DNA from: Favolaschia claudopus
Taxonomy: Eukaryota > Basidiomycota > Agaricomycetes > Agaricales > Mycenaceae
Direction: 5' to 3'
NCBI GenBank assembly: GCA_037176885.1
Contig: JAWWNJ010000005.1
Coordinates: 3,162,001-3,226,000, forward strand
Length of the DNA stretch: 64,000 nucleotides
Of the stretch, positions 1 through 10,974 are shown one piece after another. The notes under the pieces were generated by a model that saw nothing but the letters and a program-made list of their open reading frames with translations, had not been told where the DNA came from and did no database searches. How positions within the stretch are numbered: position 1 is the stretch's first letter; every line of letters starts with the position of its first letter. The position numbers and the translations under genes were made by a program.

Positions 1-1416
1 ACCGTTTCCATCCGCGTCTGCGCGACCTCCGCGCTTCGCCGCCGACTACCCATCAACTATAAGCCCACCGGCGCCTGCCTCGTCTCGCGTCTTCGTCTTC
101 GCTTTCACCGCCCTAGCCGTCCTCGTCGCTGTCGATCTTCGAGGCGTGATCTTCAATCTTAGACATCCCGCCGCTCCCCGCCCCCGCCGCTCCTTATCGC
201 AACTTATGCAGACCACATCTCGCCACCGCGGTCGTCGACGTCGTGAGCGTGAGCGCTTGAGCTTGGCCTTTAGTTTGAGAGTCCGGAGTCGGGAGCCGGG
301 GAACGCGAAGGCGGGAATCGGGATTTGGGATGGGAGTCGGCATTCGTGGATCGGGAGTCGGGAAACGCGAAGATGGGAGTCGGGAGAGGTGAAACGCGAG
401 TAGAGACCGAGGGCAAGGCATGGCGTTATTGGCGCTACTCTAAGAACACAGCAGCGAGGGAGCGAGGAGCCACGGAGGAATGGGGTGGCTTTGAGCTTGT
501 GCGCCCCGGTGATGGTCTTGGTGATACGATGTCCTCCCGCCCTCCCTCTGTGCTTGTTTCGCCCACCGCGCTCGCTGCTTACCCCTTGCGCGCGTTTCGC
601 CGCTCACCTCCTTGAGCACGATTCCATGATGATGCATGTTCTCGACGGCGGCTGCATTGCGCCTTCCGTTTTGAGCTCAAGAGTCGGCTCGCCGCCGACA
701 ATCACGGTCTCATCTGTGCTGGTAGGCGCGGTACCTTCCCTTTGTGCTCGTTCGTCGCAGCTCAATGATATACACCTACATCTATGTGCGTTCGTACTCT
801 CCCTGATAATGCACTTATTCACTACGGATTTAGAGTTCAATAGCTGCATAGCTCACACAGAGGCTTTCTGAATGCTTGCATTTTGGGTCAGATTTGTCTT
901 TATATCACTTCATATAGGTACTCGTTTCCTACTTTTACTGTTCTTTCTGTACCATGTTACTTAGCTCGATGTGAAATGCATGTACGATACATCCGGATCC
1001 CCTTTTCACGCTGGCTAACCAATGTCGAATTGAAATCAACCCACGCAGCCCGTGTCCACTCCCATCCTGATTGCAGTGGGTGGAGAGGCGCGGGCGGGAA
1101 AGAGTGGTTTTGTCCTTCTAAATTGGAATCGCCACGAAACCGAGTCGTCGACCTCTCGAAGCAAAGTGAGTCAAAAATTCTCCTTCCACTCCATCTCTCC
1201 CAGCTGTTCGTACGTCAGCCCACTCAGCAAACCATAGGAACGGTCTCAAATTCCTGGCTCAACAAATACCGTTGAATAAGTATAATCTGGATGTTCTCTG
1301 AATTTTCCGCCAGCTAATATTCAGCCGGCGCGGCTTGATTTCGGCAGAGTAAGTATTTGAACTGATCGCGAAGTTGTTAAGCATCGCCTTCACTTCTCTC
1401 TCTCTCACTAACGACG
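1..1416. other. Low-complexity region without a supported gene
   Basis: No reading frame here has a recognisable domain or a convincing exon chain. Bases 1-240 are a pyrimidine-rich stretch. Bases about 270-400 carry degenerate G-rich repeats built on GGGAGTCGGGA and AACGCGAAG, each seen two to four times. A CTCACGCTCACG-type motif near 245-260 (minus strand sense) recurs near 43610 in the opposite orientation, so this is probably dispersed minisatellite-like sequence. Bases 650-1400 may hold the promoter and 5' UTR of the downstream NACHT gene. I see no clear TATA box. Confidence 0.4.
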
Positions 1417-4400
1417 ATGATCGATCTCATGAAGACTCTGAATCTCAAGGGGTTTCTTGGGCGGCGAACCCGCGATTCAGCTGCAGAATCGTATATTCCA
1501 GATTACATCCGGAGGCTCAGGAGCGGACTTGTCCTCCTGCTCAGCAGGGTAGATGCAATACTTGACGGCACACCTTTTAAAATTCCCATTAGTGTCGTCA
1601 ACGCTGTCGTCGATCTAGCACAGGTAAGCGTATAGAGGACACCTCTGGTAATATCGAGCGGGTTTAGATGAATCTACAGAGCGTCTCGGATAACAACGCT
1701 GGCTTGCGAGCACTGTTCCAGGAAGTTTCACACCAACTCGAGATCGTGAATTCAGCTTTACTGGACGCTCCAACTTCACAGGGAAAAGAACGGATTCTCA
1801 AGTTTTCCGAGTACGTCTGCAGTCCAAATGTTTTCTCTGCTTCTACTGAGACTCGACTTTGAGATTCTTAAAAACAGAGTTGAACGCCATAGAGACGCTC
1901 ACGAAGCGGAGTTCATTCAAGCGAATTTTGGAGAGTGATGAAGATATCAAGACGATGGATGCCGCCATGAGAAGAATCGATACATGTCTTAGATCCTTCC
2001 ATGTATGTCGAGTTTGCAGATCAATCAGCCAAAATGAATTCGCCAACTAATAACTTTCAGCTGGATATTACTCTCTCCGTTGAGAGAAAGGTCGATAATT
2101 CGAGCGTATGTTTTCTCAGTTTGGTAAAAAAAATTATGTACTAATCTTAATTCATGGCAATCAGATTGACGCTGGTGCGTATGGTGGACAAGAATGTTTG
2201 ACTGATCGTCTGACGTCGCACTTAGCACTCCGCATTTTATACGGTGCCTCAGCGAATGAGGCTACCCATGATTCAGCTCACAGCTACACCCATCCACCGT
2301 GTCACCCGAACACTCGAATGGAAATTCTCGATCGTTTGAGCGACTGGTCGCAGGATAACAGCAGCTCTCAGATTCTGTGGATGTATGGTCCTGCCGGCAC
2401 TGGGAAATCTGCGATTGCCCAGAGCTTCTGTGACGAATTGCACTCTCGAAATCGTCTCGCTGGTAGCTTCTTCTTCAAGCGGGGTCACCTCTCTCGCGAA
2501 GATTCCACCAAGCTGTGGCCGACAATTGCATATCAGCTCGCTCTGATTTCACAATCCTTCAAAGGCGCCCTTGCTATGCGGTTGACGACTGATCCCGCCC
2601 TCGTCGACAAATCCCTGTCAATTCAATTACAGAAGCTCATAATTGAGCCGTATAACGGATCCGGCGATAGCCTCATTATTGTTATTGATGGGCTCGATGA
2701 ATGCGAAGATGAAAGGCACCAACAGGAGCTACTACGCTCGATCGCTCGATCCCTCCCATCTCAACCCCTGCTTCGCATTCTCATCGCTAGCAGGCCAGAG
2801 GCTCATATCAAAGATGTTTTCGATGATCCTGCGCTACAGCTTTGCCAGCGCCTGGATGTCTATGGCTCTTTCGATGATGTCTCCATTTATCTCATGGACG
2901 AATTCAAACGGATCAGCGAAACTCATGCCGCTATGGCGGGCATTTCTTATCCCTGGCCCAGTGACAAACAGATTCAATATGTTCTCGATAAGTCCTCGGG
3001 TCATTTCATCTATGCCGCGACGGTGATTCGATTCGTGGAGGATCAAGATTTTGATCCAATGAAACGCCTGGAAATTGTCACTGAAATTCTTCCTCGGCCA
3101 CAAGATGACGAGGATCCATCGCCTTTTGCGGTGCTTGACAGACTATACCATCACATCCTGACTACGGTTCCATACCGATCCCAGCTCTCCCGGGTTTTGG
3201 CTGTAATTGCGGCAGGGTTCACCGATCGCCTGAATGTCGACGATATTGGGCAACTTCGTGGTCTGAAACCTACTGAAGTTCTCTTGACGCTACGCCGTCT
3301 TCATTCTCTCATTAACATCAAAGATAATCACGTTCCAAATCCTCGACCCGGTCCAGACCTCTGCATCTTTGTGTACCATGCTTCGTTCATCGACTTTCTC
3401 CGGGACTCAACACGCTCTCGGAATTTTTACTTCAGTGATATGGACCAACACGACCTGGCGATTGATTTACTCAAGTCCTGGACGGGACCCATTCGTGCGG
3501 GGTAGTGAGTGCCTTCCCATGAATTCATACTCAAACTGAAACATTTTTAACAGTAAAATCATCTCGTCTCTCCTGTTTATAGTATCCATTGAGCTCACTC
3601 CGGAGATGTGTGATCTGCTGAGTTTGTTCAGGATAGAATTTGCACTTTGCCGCGCTTTTCCCGAAAACACAGAACATGTAATTGCTTGGCTCAAGGCACG
3701 TTGAATCGATCATTCACATTTCAAGATATTTCTGATACAAGGAATGATCAGATGCAGGAGGCTCCCTCCGATTTACTCCAAATGTGGGAGGAAATATGTT
3801 TTGTTGCGCGATTCAATGCAGAATGCATTCGCGGCGTTCCCTCAAGTCGGACTGCCGAAGTTGCCGATTCCGAAATGCAAACCCTCGACTACATTCGTTC
3901 AGTAACCTCGCCAGAATTGATAAGGATGATGCACATGTTTCGTCTCTTTTCCCTTCCGCAGTTGAACCCAGAACACGGCACTTCTAATGAATGCGTGTAC
4001 GGAGTCCGAATTGTTGTCAAGGCTTATAACTGTTCAGGAAAGGATGTGCGAAGGGCCATCCGCCCGTTGCGCAACGAATTTGGTGACTGTGTTCCATGGG
4101 GTAGTCTAATTCAATGGGTTGCCTATCCGCCACGAATTCGAGATCTCCATCCGGATCCTTCTTTGGAGATTGTCGCACAATGGTGTCTGAATGAATTGAC
4201 ACGCCAGAGCGAGGTTTGGTGAGTTTTTTTTTTTTTGTCCTTCAGTTCTTATCAGTGAAGGCAGGAGCACAATCATCATTGCGCCAGCGTGGTCCTGCGT
4301 ATTGCGATCATGTCCGCCGTCTGCCACCCTTCTCGATGCACTGCGTAGCAGTCGCTCCTACCTACCGTCATACATCTCTGGATTCAGAATATCTCGGGAT

Positions 4401-4616
4401 ATTGAACATCTTCACTGGCACAATGTTTTACAATGGCTTCGGGTAAGCCGTGTCTTCCACAGAACAAGTCCTGTATTGACGTATGACTATACCTGGCAGA
4501 CATTTGCGGACTCACCACTAGACATGGTACAGTTTGTCTCAGATCGAGTTCCAGCTGGCTCTTTCGAGAACGCAGAGAAGCTGTGGATCTCGTGGAAAGA
4601 GTTCACGGGTTGGTGA
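1417..4616 (+). CDS. NACHT-domain STAND NTPase (fungal NLR-like), multi-exon
   Basis: This is probably a signalling NTPase of the STAND class, which in fungi serve in non-self recognition and cell-death control. Short exons (1417-1623, 1669-1812, about 1878-2004, 2062-2105) encode a helical N-terminal part. The main exon, from about 2166, carries the Walker A motif GPAGTGKSAIAQ (near 2392-2420) and the Walker B motif LIIVIDGLDEC (near 2672-2704), followed by ASRPEAHI and the helical region usual after NACHT. It runs to about 3503, where a GTGAGT donor is present. Further coding segments at 3550-3700 and 3720-4215 continue the homologous layout, but the join near 3700 is not in phase with any normal-length intron. 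The last exon ends at 4616 or splices near 4440. No WD40, ankyrin or TPR repeats are visible. The gene may be damaged in its 3' third. Start ATG 1417 was chosen as the first in-frame ATG leading into the exon chain. Confidence 0.75.
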
Positions 4617-4634
4617 GGGATGGATGGGCTTCCA

Positions 4635-4653
4635 CCGCAGGGATAACCTGCGG
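4635..4653. terminator. Perfect 7 bp stem hairpin after the NACHT gene
   Basis: CCGCAGG, a five-base loop (GATAA), then CCTGCGG. It lies 19 bp after the last NACHT stop codon and 42 bp before the left copy of the inverted repeat at 4696. It could be a 3' UTR structure or a relic at the edge of the inserted DNA. The sequence alone does not decide. Confidence 0.3.
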
Positions 4654-4695
4654 CGTGGATACGAGCACAGTTCCTTCACTACGAGCGTCATCATA

Positions 4696-4746
4696 TATAC
4701 CCACTATCTAGAGTGGGTTTTGGGGTGCGCCCAATCAGTAAAATGG
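4696..4746 (+). repeat. Left copy of a ~50 bp inverted repeat (pairs with 42287-42335)
   Basis: Read on the plus strand it starts TATACCCACTATCT, continues AGTGGGTTTTGGGGTGCGCC and ends AATCAGTAAA. The reverse complement of 42287-42335 has the same blocks in the same order, with only about three or four mismatches in 50 bases. The first 20 bases can fold on themselves (CCCACT/AGTGGG). The copies point towards each other, as terminal inverted repeats of a 37,640 bp unit would. The flanking TA dinucleotides are compatible with a TA target, but TATA is palindromic and so uninformative. Confidence 0.7.
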
Positions 4747-5422
4747 CGAGTAACGCTGATGTGACCGGCTCATCATTCCCACACCGTCACAAATTCCTTT
4801 CCCATGCTCTTTTCCTCTCACGCTCCCTTGAACGCGGTCAGTCACGTTCCGAGCTGCGCTTGGCTTTCGACTCACAGAGCGCCGTGAGTCAGACTGCGGT
4901 CTGATTGCGCAGTGTGTCGGGGAGTCAAATGGCGCTCTTTCTGTGCTGCTCTCGCTCTAAAACGCGTTGCAGCTGCGTTTCATCGGCCGACGACGGCATC
5001 TGCGTATCGAGGTACGAGGTCAAAGGTGTTGAAGGCCGGCTTTGAGAGACTAGCATCTGCGCACAAGGTCTTGCGCAAGGTAAGTAGCACGATCCCAAGT
5101 TTGAAAGCTTTGCCGTCTGTTTCTAGTAGCAATGTTCCATGTTCAGTACCATCAACGAGAGATCTACTTCAACTTTCAAGTTCTGTTTCCACACCCACTA
5201 CCACTGTTTCCCCTCCGTCTCCGCGTCAACTCTTGTTTCTATTTCTGGGCCTCCACTTTTTTCAATATTTTTACTGCAGCTCTGCCCAGGCTTCCTTCAC
5301 CTTCATCTGCTCGCAGACCTATATGTGATGAATTGAACCAGAAAACTGTTCCGCTGGATCTAACAATTGTTTTGCTTCTCAAACTCTACTGTACTTACTA
5401 CAAGGTTTAGCTTGTTTAGCCC

Positions 5423-5473
5423 GCCTGATGAGAGCTGGTCGACGTGAAAACGTCGACCGAGCGAGCTTCAGGC
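5423..5473. repeat. Two-tier hairpin with GAAA loop
   Basis: The inner stem GGTCGACGT / ACGTCGACC (9 bp, perfect) closes on a GAAA tetraloop at 5446-5449. Outer arms GCCTGA (5423-5428) and TCAGGC (5468-5473) also pair. Helitron 3' ends carry a GC-rich hairpin just before a CTRR end. No CTRR sits at the right distance here, so the role is open. Confidence 0.5.
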
Positions 5474-5934
5474 AAGGCTTGTAGAGTGGCTATCTCTTCG
5501 GAGCGACCCTATTGGTAGACAGGTGTGTTGACACTCCCTTTTACTCGTTCATCCTCCGAGATCTCCTAATTCTTTAACATCATTACAGGCAGGGGCTCAC
5601 CGCTCCAGTCTTCCTCGTAGGCTAGGGAAAGAGCTAGGGTGAATTTTACAACCACAGACCCTTTTGGCTTACATGGACTCGGAGTCTGAATTAGAAAATG
5701 GCAAATCGGCGCAAGGACGCAATGAGTACTAGATTGGTTGGGATTATGGTCACCACGTACTCTGGCTGTATTTGCATTGATTGCTTCTGTGCCAATTTGG
5801 TGACACAGAAGAGATTCGGAGTTTTATTCAACTTGTATTGAATTTAAAACACCTCAGGCTCCAAACCCTTTCGGGCTGAGGAGAGTTCAATTCTGGCATA
5901 TAATATTAAGGCTCTACTCCCAAGCATGTGTTGG

Positions 5935-6159
5935 GATAGTGGGCTCTGCCGCGCTGGCGCGGGCCTACTACTGTTATTTCTCACTTTGTATGACGCTATC
6001 GTTGGCTCGAATGCGTTCATAAATCGTAGAAAGCATTGCGTGACGTGATCACGTGATCGCGTCATGGATCGCTTCCCACACTGAGACTTGCGTTTTCCTC
6101 AGGCCCCAACTTGAAAATAATCGCTGTAGGCCCGCGCACGCGCGGCAGAGCCCACTATC
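5935..6159. mobile_element. 225 bp MITE-like element with 34 bp terminal inverted repeats
   Basis: The left arm 5935-5968 and the reverse complement of the right arm 6126-6159 agree at 32 of 34 positions. Both begin GATAGTGGGCTCTGCCGCGC. If the ends are taken as GTGGGC..GCCCAC, both flanks are TA, the target of Tc1/mariner-like elements. The interior has no ORF of note and contains the palindromic stretch TGATCACGTGATC near 6043. This is a non-autonomous element; the superfamily is an inference. Confidence 0.6.
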
Positions 6160-6386
6160 TGTCCTTATGTAGACGTACATGCGCTCGGAAATCAATGCCT
6201 CAGGGTTTGTTTTGACAATCAATTATCTATTGATGATCAAGTACGCGATCCCGTGACTGAGATCTGTCGTTCTAATTATGTTTCTTCTATCCGGAAGCTT
6301 CCGGGCACATGACTACAAAGGGCCCATCTTGCTCTCGCAGTCAAAATTTTCACTCTTGATCATCTACCACCACCACCATCTACAGC

Positions 6387-7038
6387 ATGCCCAACTACTC
6401 GCGCCCCGACGACCCTCACTACCCACAACGCCCCCCGGTTCCGGAGCATGAACGCCTACGCGAACGCGACGCTCTGTAGGTGGGCGCGTTGGTTCGAGCT
6501 TTGCTAACGTTGATCAGCGCGCGTCGCCCGCCGGAAGAGCGCTCCGACTACATGATGGACCGGAACCTCTACGACGATTACGACGGATACATATATTGTC
6601 ATCGACGATGGGTTTTCGATCCGGCGACGGGTTTTTTCTATCCACAGATCAAATACGGGTTAACGCGGGACCTGCAACGGCGTATGGACGGGTATAAGAA
6701 CTGCGGATACATTACTTGGTTGTTTTGCTGGCCGACGCGTTGCGTCAAACTTACCGGTACGCCGTTTCCTCTTTTCCGATTCCCTTGACGGCGTATGCTT
6801 TTTTGCAGAAGCGGTCGTCCACGCCCGCCTTCGTTCGCGCGGCCTCGGAGCGGATTCGATTATGTGCTGGTGTGGGCACTCGCATCGCGAGTACTTCTGG
6901 GCATACGGTATTGACGATGTTTGCAAAGAGGTTGAAGAAGTGTTGCACGATACGGCGCAACCGATCACTAGGTGAGCTTTTTTTCAACTTCTAATCAATT
7001 CCAGTGTACTCACACAATATAGATACATTTTCGTGTGA
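6387..7038 (+). CDS. Stand-alone GIY-YIG nuclease-like protein (T5orf172/MUG113 type), 168 aa
   Basis: Four exons join in phase: 6387-6475, 6518-6756, 6809-6971 and 7023-7038, all with GT..AG introns of 37-52 bp, giving 168 residues. The protein has the order expected for the T5orf172 branch of GIY-YIG domains. A YIYC strand is followed by IKYGLTRDLQRRM (the second Tyr strand and the Arg-bearing helix), then a conserved Glu in TEAVVHARL, and a late CWCGHSHREYFW segment in which paired Cys/His precede an aromatic residue. The first 50 residues are Pro/Arg/Asp-rich and probably disordered. Known family role: GIY-YIG proteins cut DNA, and the T5orf172 branch is common in phages and as small free-standing fungal proteins of unknown function. 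Start ATG 6387 follows a CCACCACCACCATC stretch. It is the only clear plus-strand gene between the inverted repeats and lies next to the left one. Confidence 0.75.
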
Positions 7039-7621
7039 AGAGCCCTTGTTGCTATTGGCCGATGTAGTACACCTAAATACGAACGAGCGGTCAGTTGATC
7101 GATAGATACAGCGGCATTATATTCGCTAAATTAACATACCACAGGCTGGCGCTAGCGAAATCCAGATTGCTGGAATTTCTTCTCCTATATCACCGTGACC
7201 GGTGAGTGCTCCGTATTTTTTTGTTTTGGGACGCGGTTTCAATATTGTACAGGTTCAAGAGGTATGTGAATTGTTCCGGTTAACTAACAATCACAGTTGC
7301 AGAGCCAGAGCAGGTAAGCCCTCCTTGTTCTGGAATAGTCGATAGGCGATGTAGTAGAATAACACCATTCAAATAAAGAGGATTTTGATTATGGAGAAGA
7401 AGCGTGTGGCCAAGCCTGTCTACGGTCATATCAACTAACTGAGAGACAAATCCGGGACGAAATAGATCACTCACCTCACGCGAATTTAGATCGGAGAACA
7501 GTGAACACGCATATCGAAGGTGCCCCGCCTCTCGCATTCAAACCATACCCCGCCAATTGAAATTTCCGGCTTCAGCCACCTTTGCAGCAAAGTGTTTCAA
7601 TACAATAGAATATATATGATT
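7039..7621. other. Intergenic, no supported gene
   Basis: This is a convergent gap between the GIY-YIG gene and the F-box gene. Several GTGAGT/GTAAGC and AG sites suggest transcribed sequence (for example 7201-7320), but no exon chain encodes a recognisable protein. An open frame on the minus strand at 7280-7537 (85 codons) has no known motif and could be the 3' UTR of the F-box gene. Confidence 0.35.
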
Positions 7622-9394
7622 TCATCGGAAAGGACTATCAAGGTCGACGATTACATTTAACGAAATTCCAAGAGCTAACAAATTTTCCCTTAATATACTC
7701 GACACTTTGATACCTCCAATACCCCATCTATCATCAACCCAATCCCAACTTGCAGACGCTTCCCAAAGCTCGTGTCTCGTCGATACGTCTGCATAAGGAC
7801 CTTCTCCATTTTCTGGCATCGACAGGACCTTTAATCCACTTTCGAAACGTCGCCTCATAGCAAATACGAACTCTTGGGCTATCCTCTGTTCATGTACGCT
7901 TTCCTCCGAATCAATGTCCCAATAGCGCCCTTGTTGAAGCACTAAAGTTCGCAGGAGCGGCGTAATCGACAAGTCAGCAAACCCTCGGACAAAGTCGAAG
8001 TCTAGCATGTTCCGATTTGCCGCCAAAATATATAAGGATTGCAGATTGGGACTGGCATGCATGTGCCGAACGACCTCTTGACCTGAGTAAGGAATCTGCA
8101 GAGCCAGGGACAACGTAGAAAGAAGTGGACAGGTTGCCAAGAACGTTTCTAGGGTGTTGTGAAAAGTGCGTGCCGATTGGTCTTCGTCTACAGACCGTGT
8201 ATGACGTCCGCGTAGCCGCAGAACGCGGAGCTCGGGACAACGGATTCCGCCGAAGTGCCCATCGACTGGAACGTCGCGCCAGGGCAATACAAAGCTCAAT
8301 TCTTCTAAACGAGGAAGTGACACTACTCCGGCGTGCGAAGTTGGAAGCCACACCCCACTGACACAAAGAATACGAAGATTGGCCATGTTCTCCAAGTGAG
8401 TCGATGGTAGGGTTCCATTCGTGCGTGCCGTGTTCATCTCTGCGTAACTCTCGATCTGTGCCCAGGGCATTTGGAAGCAATGTTCCGGGCTCACAGTCCA
8501 CAGGAGAGTGAGAGTGTTTAATCTAGATGTCGCCGGCCAAGCCCATCGACAGTCCGTCTCGTCTGCCGTCAATGTCTCGGCCCACGATGGTAACACACCT
8601 CGGCAAGGATATTCTCCTGTCCAAAATGTTCCACCCTCTATGGTCAATTTACTAACATTTGGCACAGGAAATTGTACGCGGAAGACACTGCGCCCCAGCC
8701 GAGCACGCAAGGTCGTAGAGTAGAAGTCGTGAATGTTCAACGTCAAGGTCAAATCTTTGCCAACCAAGCGATGCAAGGAATTGCTTATCAGTGGATCCAC
8801 ATCATCCATGCTAATAGACACAACGACGGGGCCTCGCTTCAAAGCGTATCCCAACTGAGCAGCGCGCGCTCGACATTTGACCGCACTCACGCCGCGAAAA
8901 TCGATTGGACTCCACAGTCCAGCTCCTTCACCTGTGGTCATGATATCCCTCCATCTCCGGCAAACCGACACAGGCGTATAAAGCACAGAGTCCGGAGACC
9001 AATGGGAATCACGGTCGCCGTAGGCCATTTCGAAGATCAAAGACCATATTTCGGGGGGGACCCGGCTAATACTGCGCGATTCGAATAGAGTCGCGTCGAT
9101 GATGTATTCCACAAAAGCCCCTCGAACGGACGCTCGGGCAGACTCCTTCTGTAGCCAAGAGATTGTCGAGTGGATTGCGCGCTGGTATTTCCCCGCGTGT
9201 GCCATCCATTCGTGAAGGGGATCAAAAAAGAATCCTCCTCGGCGAGAGTCACTCGTCATGGTCAAATACCGCAAGGACGTCTCCTGAGGGGCAACATCCA
9301 GGCTGGACAAGCGTTTCACGATTCCAGGACGCGAATCCTGCAAGGACGTCTCCTGCGGGGCAACATCCAAGCGATCCACGCTTGTGGGACTCAA
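7622..9394 (-). CDS. F-box protein with leucine-rich C-terminal region, 590 aa
   Basis: A single uninterrupted frame. An F-box of the agaricomycete type lies at about residues 107-155: ISRVPPEIWSLIFEMA, then a Tyr/Thr-Pro turn, then VCRRWRDIM. The rest (about 200-560) has spaced Leu/Ile segments such as LEELSFVLPW, LRVLRLRG and LQSLYILAA that suggest leucine-rich repeats. Family role: the F-box recruits Skp1 in SCF ubiquitin ligases and the repeats choose the substrate. The substrate cannot be read from the sequence. The first 45 residues contain two copies of LDVAPQETSL, encoded by a 30 bp direct repeat. The Met of MTSDSRRGG at about residue 46 may be the true start, with the repeat lying in the leader. 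Confidence 0.8.
   Translation of the reverse strand: MSPTSVDRLDVAPQETSLQDSRPGIVKRLSSLDVAPQETSLRYLTMTSDSRRGGFFFDPLHEWMAHAGKYQRAIHSTISWLQKESARASVRGAFVEYIIDATLFESRSISRVPPEIWSLIFEMAYGDRDSHWSPDSVLYTPVSVCRRWRDIMTTGEGAGLWSPIDFRGVSAVKCRARAAQLGYALKRGPVVVSISMDDVDPLISNSLHRLVGKDLTLTLNIHDFYSTTLRARLGRSVFRVQFPVPNVSKLTIEGGTFWTGEYPCRGVLPSWAETLTADETDCRWAWPATSRLNTLTLLWTVSPEHCFQMPWAQIESYAEMNTARTNGTLPSTHLENMANLRILCVSGVWLPTSHAGVVSLPRLEELSFVLPWRDVPVDGHFGGIRCPELRVLRLRGRHTRSVDEDQSARTFHNTLETFLATCPLLSTLSLALQIPYSGQEVVRHMHASPNLQSLYILAANRNMLDFDFVRGFADLSITPLLRTLVLQQGRYWDIDSEESVHEQRIAQEFVFAMRRRFESGLKVLSMPENGEGPYADVSTRHELWEASASWDWVDDRWGIGGIKVSSILRENLLALGISLNVIVDLDSPFR
9271..9369 (-). repeat. 30 bp direct repeat, 69 bp period, at the F-box gene 5' end
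   Basis: 9271-9300 and 9340-9369 differ at one base. The period of 69 bp is 23 codons, so the frame is kept and the protein repeats LDVAPQETSL. It may be a recent slippage duplication. Confidence 0.7.
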
Positions 9395-10113
9395 AGGGGG
9401 CGGGGGGGGGAAAAATGGGGAGTCTACTGCCTCTCTATGATGAATTTAGATCGATTAGTCTGAGCAGCTCAAATTGAGGAAAGTCTATGCTCACCTCGCT
9501 TCGTCCCACAACACGCAGCACTCACTATATGATAGCCCAAAGTCCCTTGACTGCCTTGAGCTCTGACAGACCGGATGAATTCAATATACTCACGGCGGCA
9601 ATTCCGTCAAGGTCAGCGCATCGCGTTTACGCGGTTCACGGCCCCATCCAGCACCCCATCCACCTGAATTCCAGTCTGATCCATCCGCCATTTTTTTGTA
9701 TTTTTCCTCTTCTTCGCGCGACGTCGTGCTGCGGAAACGGGTAGAGGAGGGCCAGAGAAACTGGAAGGAGATCTGAAACTTCTAGATTAACTTACTGGCT
9801 TTTATAGAGCTCCGTTCTGCTTGTTTTGGGATAGCTCCAACTTGTAACAATCATTAAATTATTGAGTCAGGTAATATACAGTCCTGTGCAGCGATTGTAT
9901 GAGTCGGGAAAGACGAGTCCCGAGTCACTCATTAGGAAGCAACGTGGAAGGCCTAAACGATTTTTTTTTAAAAAAAAAATCGAGATAAAACGAAGAATAA
10001 CCTCTAACACGATCACGTGAGCACTGATACGAGGTCACGTGGGGGCGATCATCCGTCATAGCGCGTCGGACATGGCGAAATAATGAAGCCAAGCAGAATA
10101 TATCTAAAAGGAA
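9395..10113. other. Intergenic; AT palindrome at 9958-9982
   Basis: Promoter region of the F-box gene on one side and downstream of the tandem gene array on the other. It contains a near-perfect 25 bp palindrome (CGA, nine T, ten A, TCG) at 9958-9982 and CACGTG-type boxes near 10013 and 10036 (ATCACGTGA, GTCACGTGG). Basic helix-loop-helix factors bind such boxes; no specific regulator is implied. An open frame at 9487-9744 has no features. Confidence 0.4.
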
Positions 10114-10926
10114 TCAGAATTTTGGAATAGCAAAATAAGTGGATACCCTTGCATGCTGCTCTCCCCGAAAACCATCGTATCTCTGCATACTAATTGCCGC
10201 TTTCAAGTTACGCCCGACATTGAATGCCCAGTCTCCTCCATTCCATAGCTCCATCTCTTCATCCGTGAGCATAATCTACGATTTATTAGTCCTCAGGTAT
10301 AGCATAGTGGATATGAACACTACCGGCCTTGATTGAAGGCAAACCGTTGACATTGTCGCCTAACAGCGAACGAGAACCGGAAACCTGTTACCTGTCAGCC
10401 AATAGAATATGGATCCATACGCAAAACACTCAGCGGTGCAATTGTCATGCAAACCGCAGGCCATGACTTCCCGAATCACCGCAACCTGCCGCGAGAAGAA
10501 TTCTCTTTCGGGATCACTAGCCATCTCCGAACATGCCAAAGTGATAACATAGCAATCGTACACAGTCTGACGCTCATTAGCGAGAGAGAACAGACGAGTT
10601 GTTCTCATCCTCACCTCATCTCCTGCACCTACGAGACGAAAATCGAATTCTGCACGTACACTGTGTATCGAGCCTACAATCCACCCAATATACGCCTCAG
10701 GAAATGGCTTGCGATGGAGGGGCCGCCCCTCATTCAGGTCGGGGTCGATTTTACGTGCGCCATTCTTGCAAGAAAAACAGTGTACTCTGTACCCTTCCAC
10801 TTCCATCGATTTATCGCGGGTCATCCCAAAATCCACGGCGTATATTTCATCAGCAAGAACACGCTTTTCTTCGACAAGAACATTTTCTTCGACATTCTGT
10901 AAAAATGAATAGATATTCAGAGACAT
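10114..10926 (-). CDS. Tandem paralogue 4 of an unrecognised four-gene family
   Basis: I do not recognise this protein. It aligns by eye with its three upstream neighbours. After a short start (MSLNIYSF) come ADEIYAVDFGMTRDKSM and EVEGYRVHCF, which match the MDVAHEHFFLTRDKGM and VQGYVQRYSYK segments of paralogue 1. Then YVITLACS with FFSRQVAVIREVMA matches the LLTLICPP..YERQIRTLEEVVAM exon. The main exon ends near 10390. Short exons near 10330-10360 and 10114-10270 (ending with TYFAIPKF) were placed by analogy and are less sure. It starts only about 48 bp after the stop of paralogue 3. No signal peptide or membrane segment is visible. The function is unknown. Confidence 0.5.
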
Positions 10927-10974
10927 CGAAGAATTGTACAGTAAAAAGAGAAGCGCCGCTTTTATACGACCTCA

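Larger units (their letters stand above)
4617..6386. other. Gene-poor stretch with terminal repeat, hairpin and MITE
   Basis: This interval holds the left inverted repeat (4696-4746). About 200 bp further on, the sequence still resembles, in reverse, the leader upstream of the Helitron ORFs near 42.05-42.3 kb (shared runs around CTTTTCC..TCTCAC..CTC and GAAC.CGGTC). It also holds a strong hairpin at 5423-5473 and a 225 bp inverted-repeat element at 5935-6159. Reading frames at 4912-5410 are Ser/Thr/Pro-rich and show no domain. They may be decayed leader sequence. Confidence 0.5.

Noticed and set aside
5423..5473. Hammerhead-like core (CTGATGA followed later by GAAA)
   Set aside because: The GAAA lies in the loop of a perfect hairpin and the segment between CTGATGA and GAAA cannot form stem II. 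No UH cleavage context is present.
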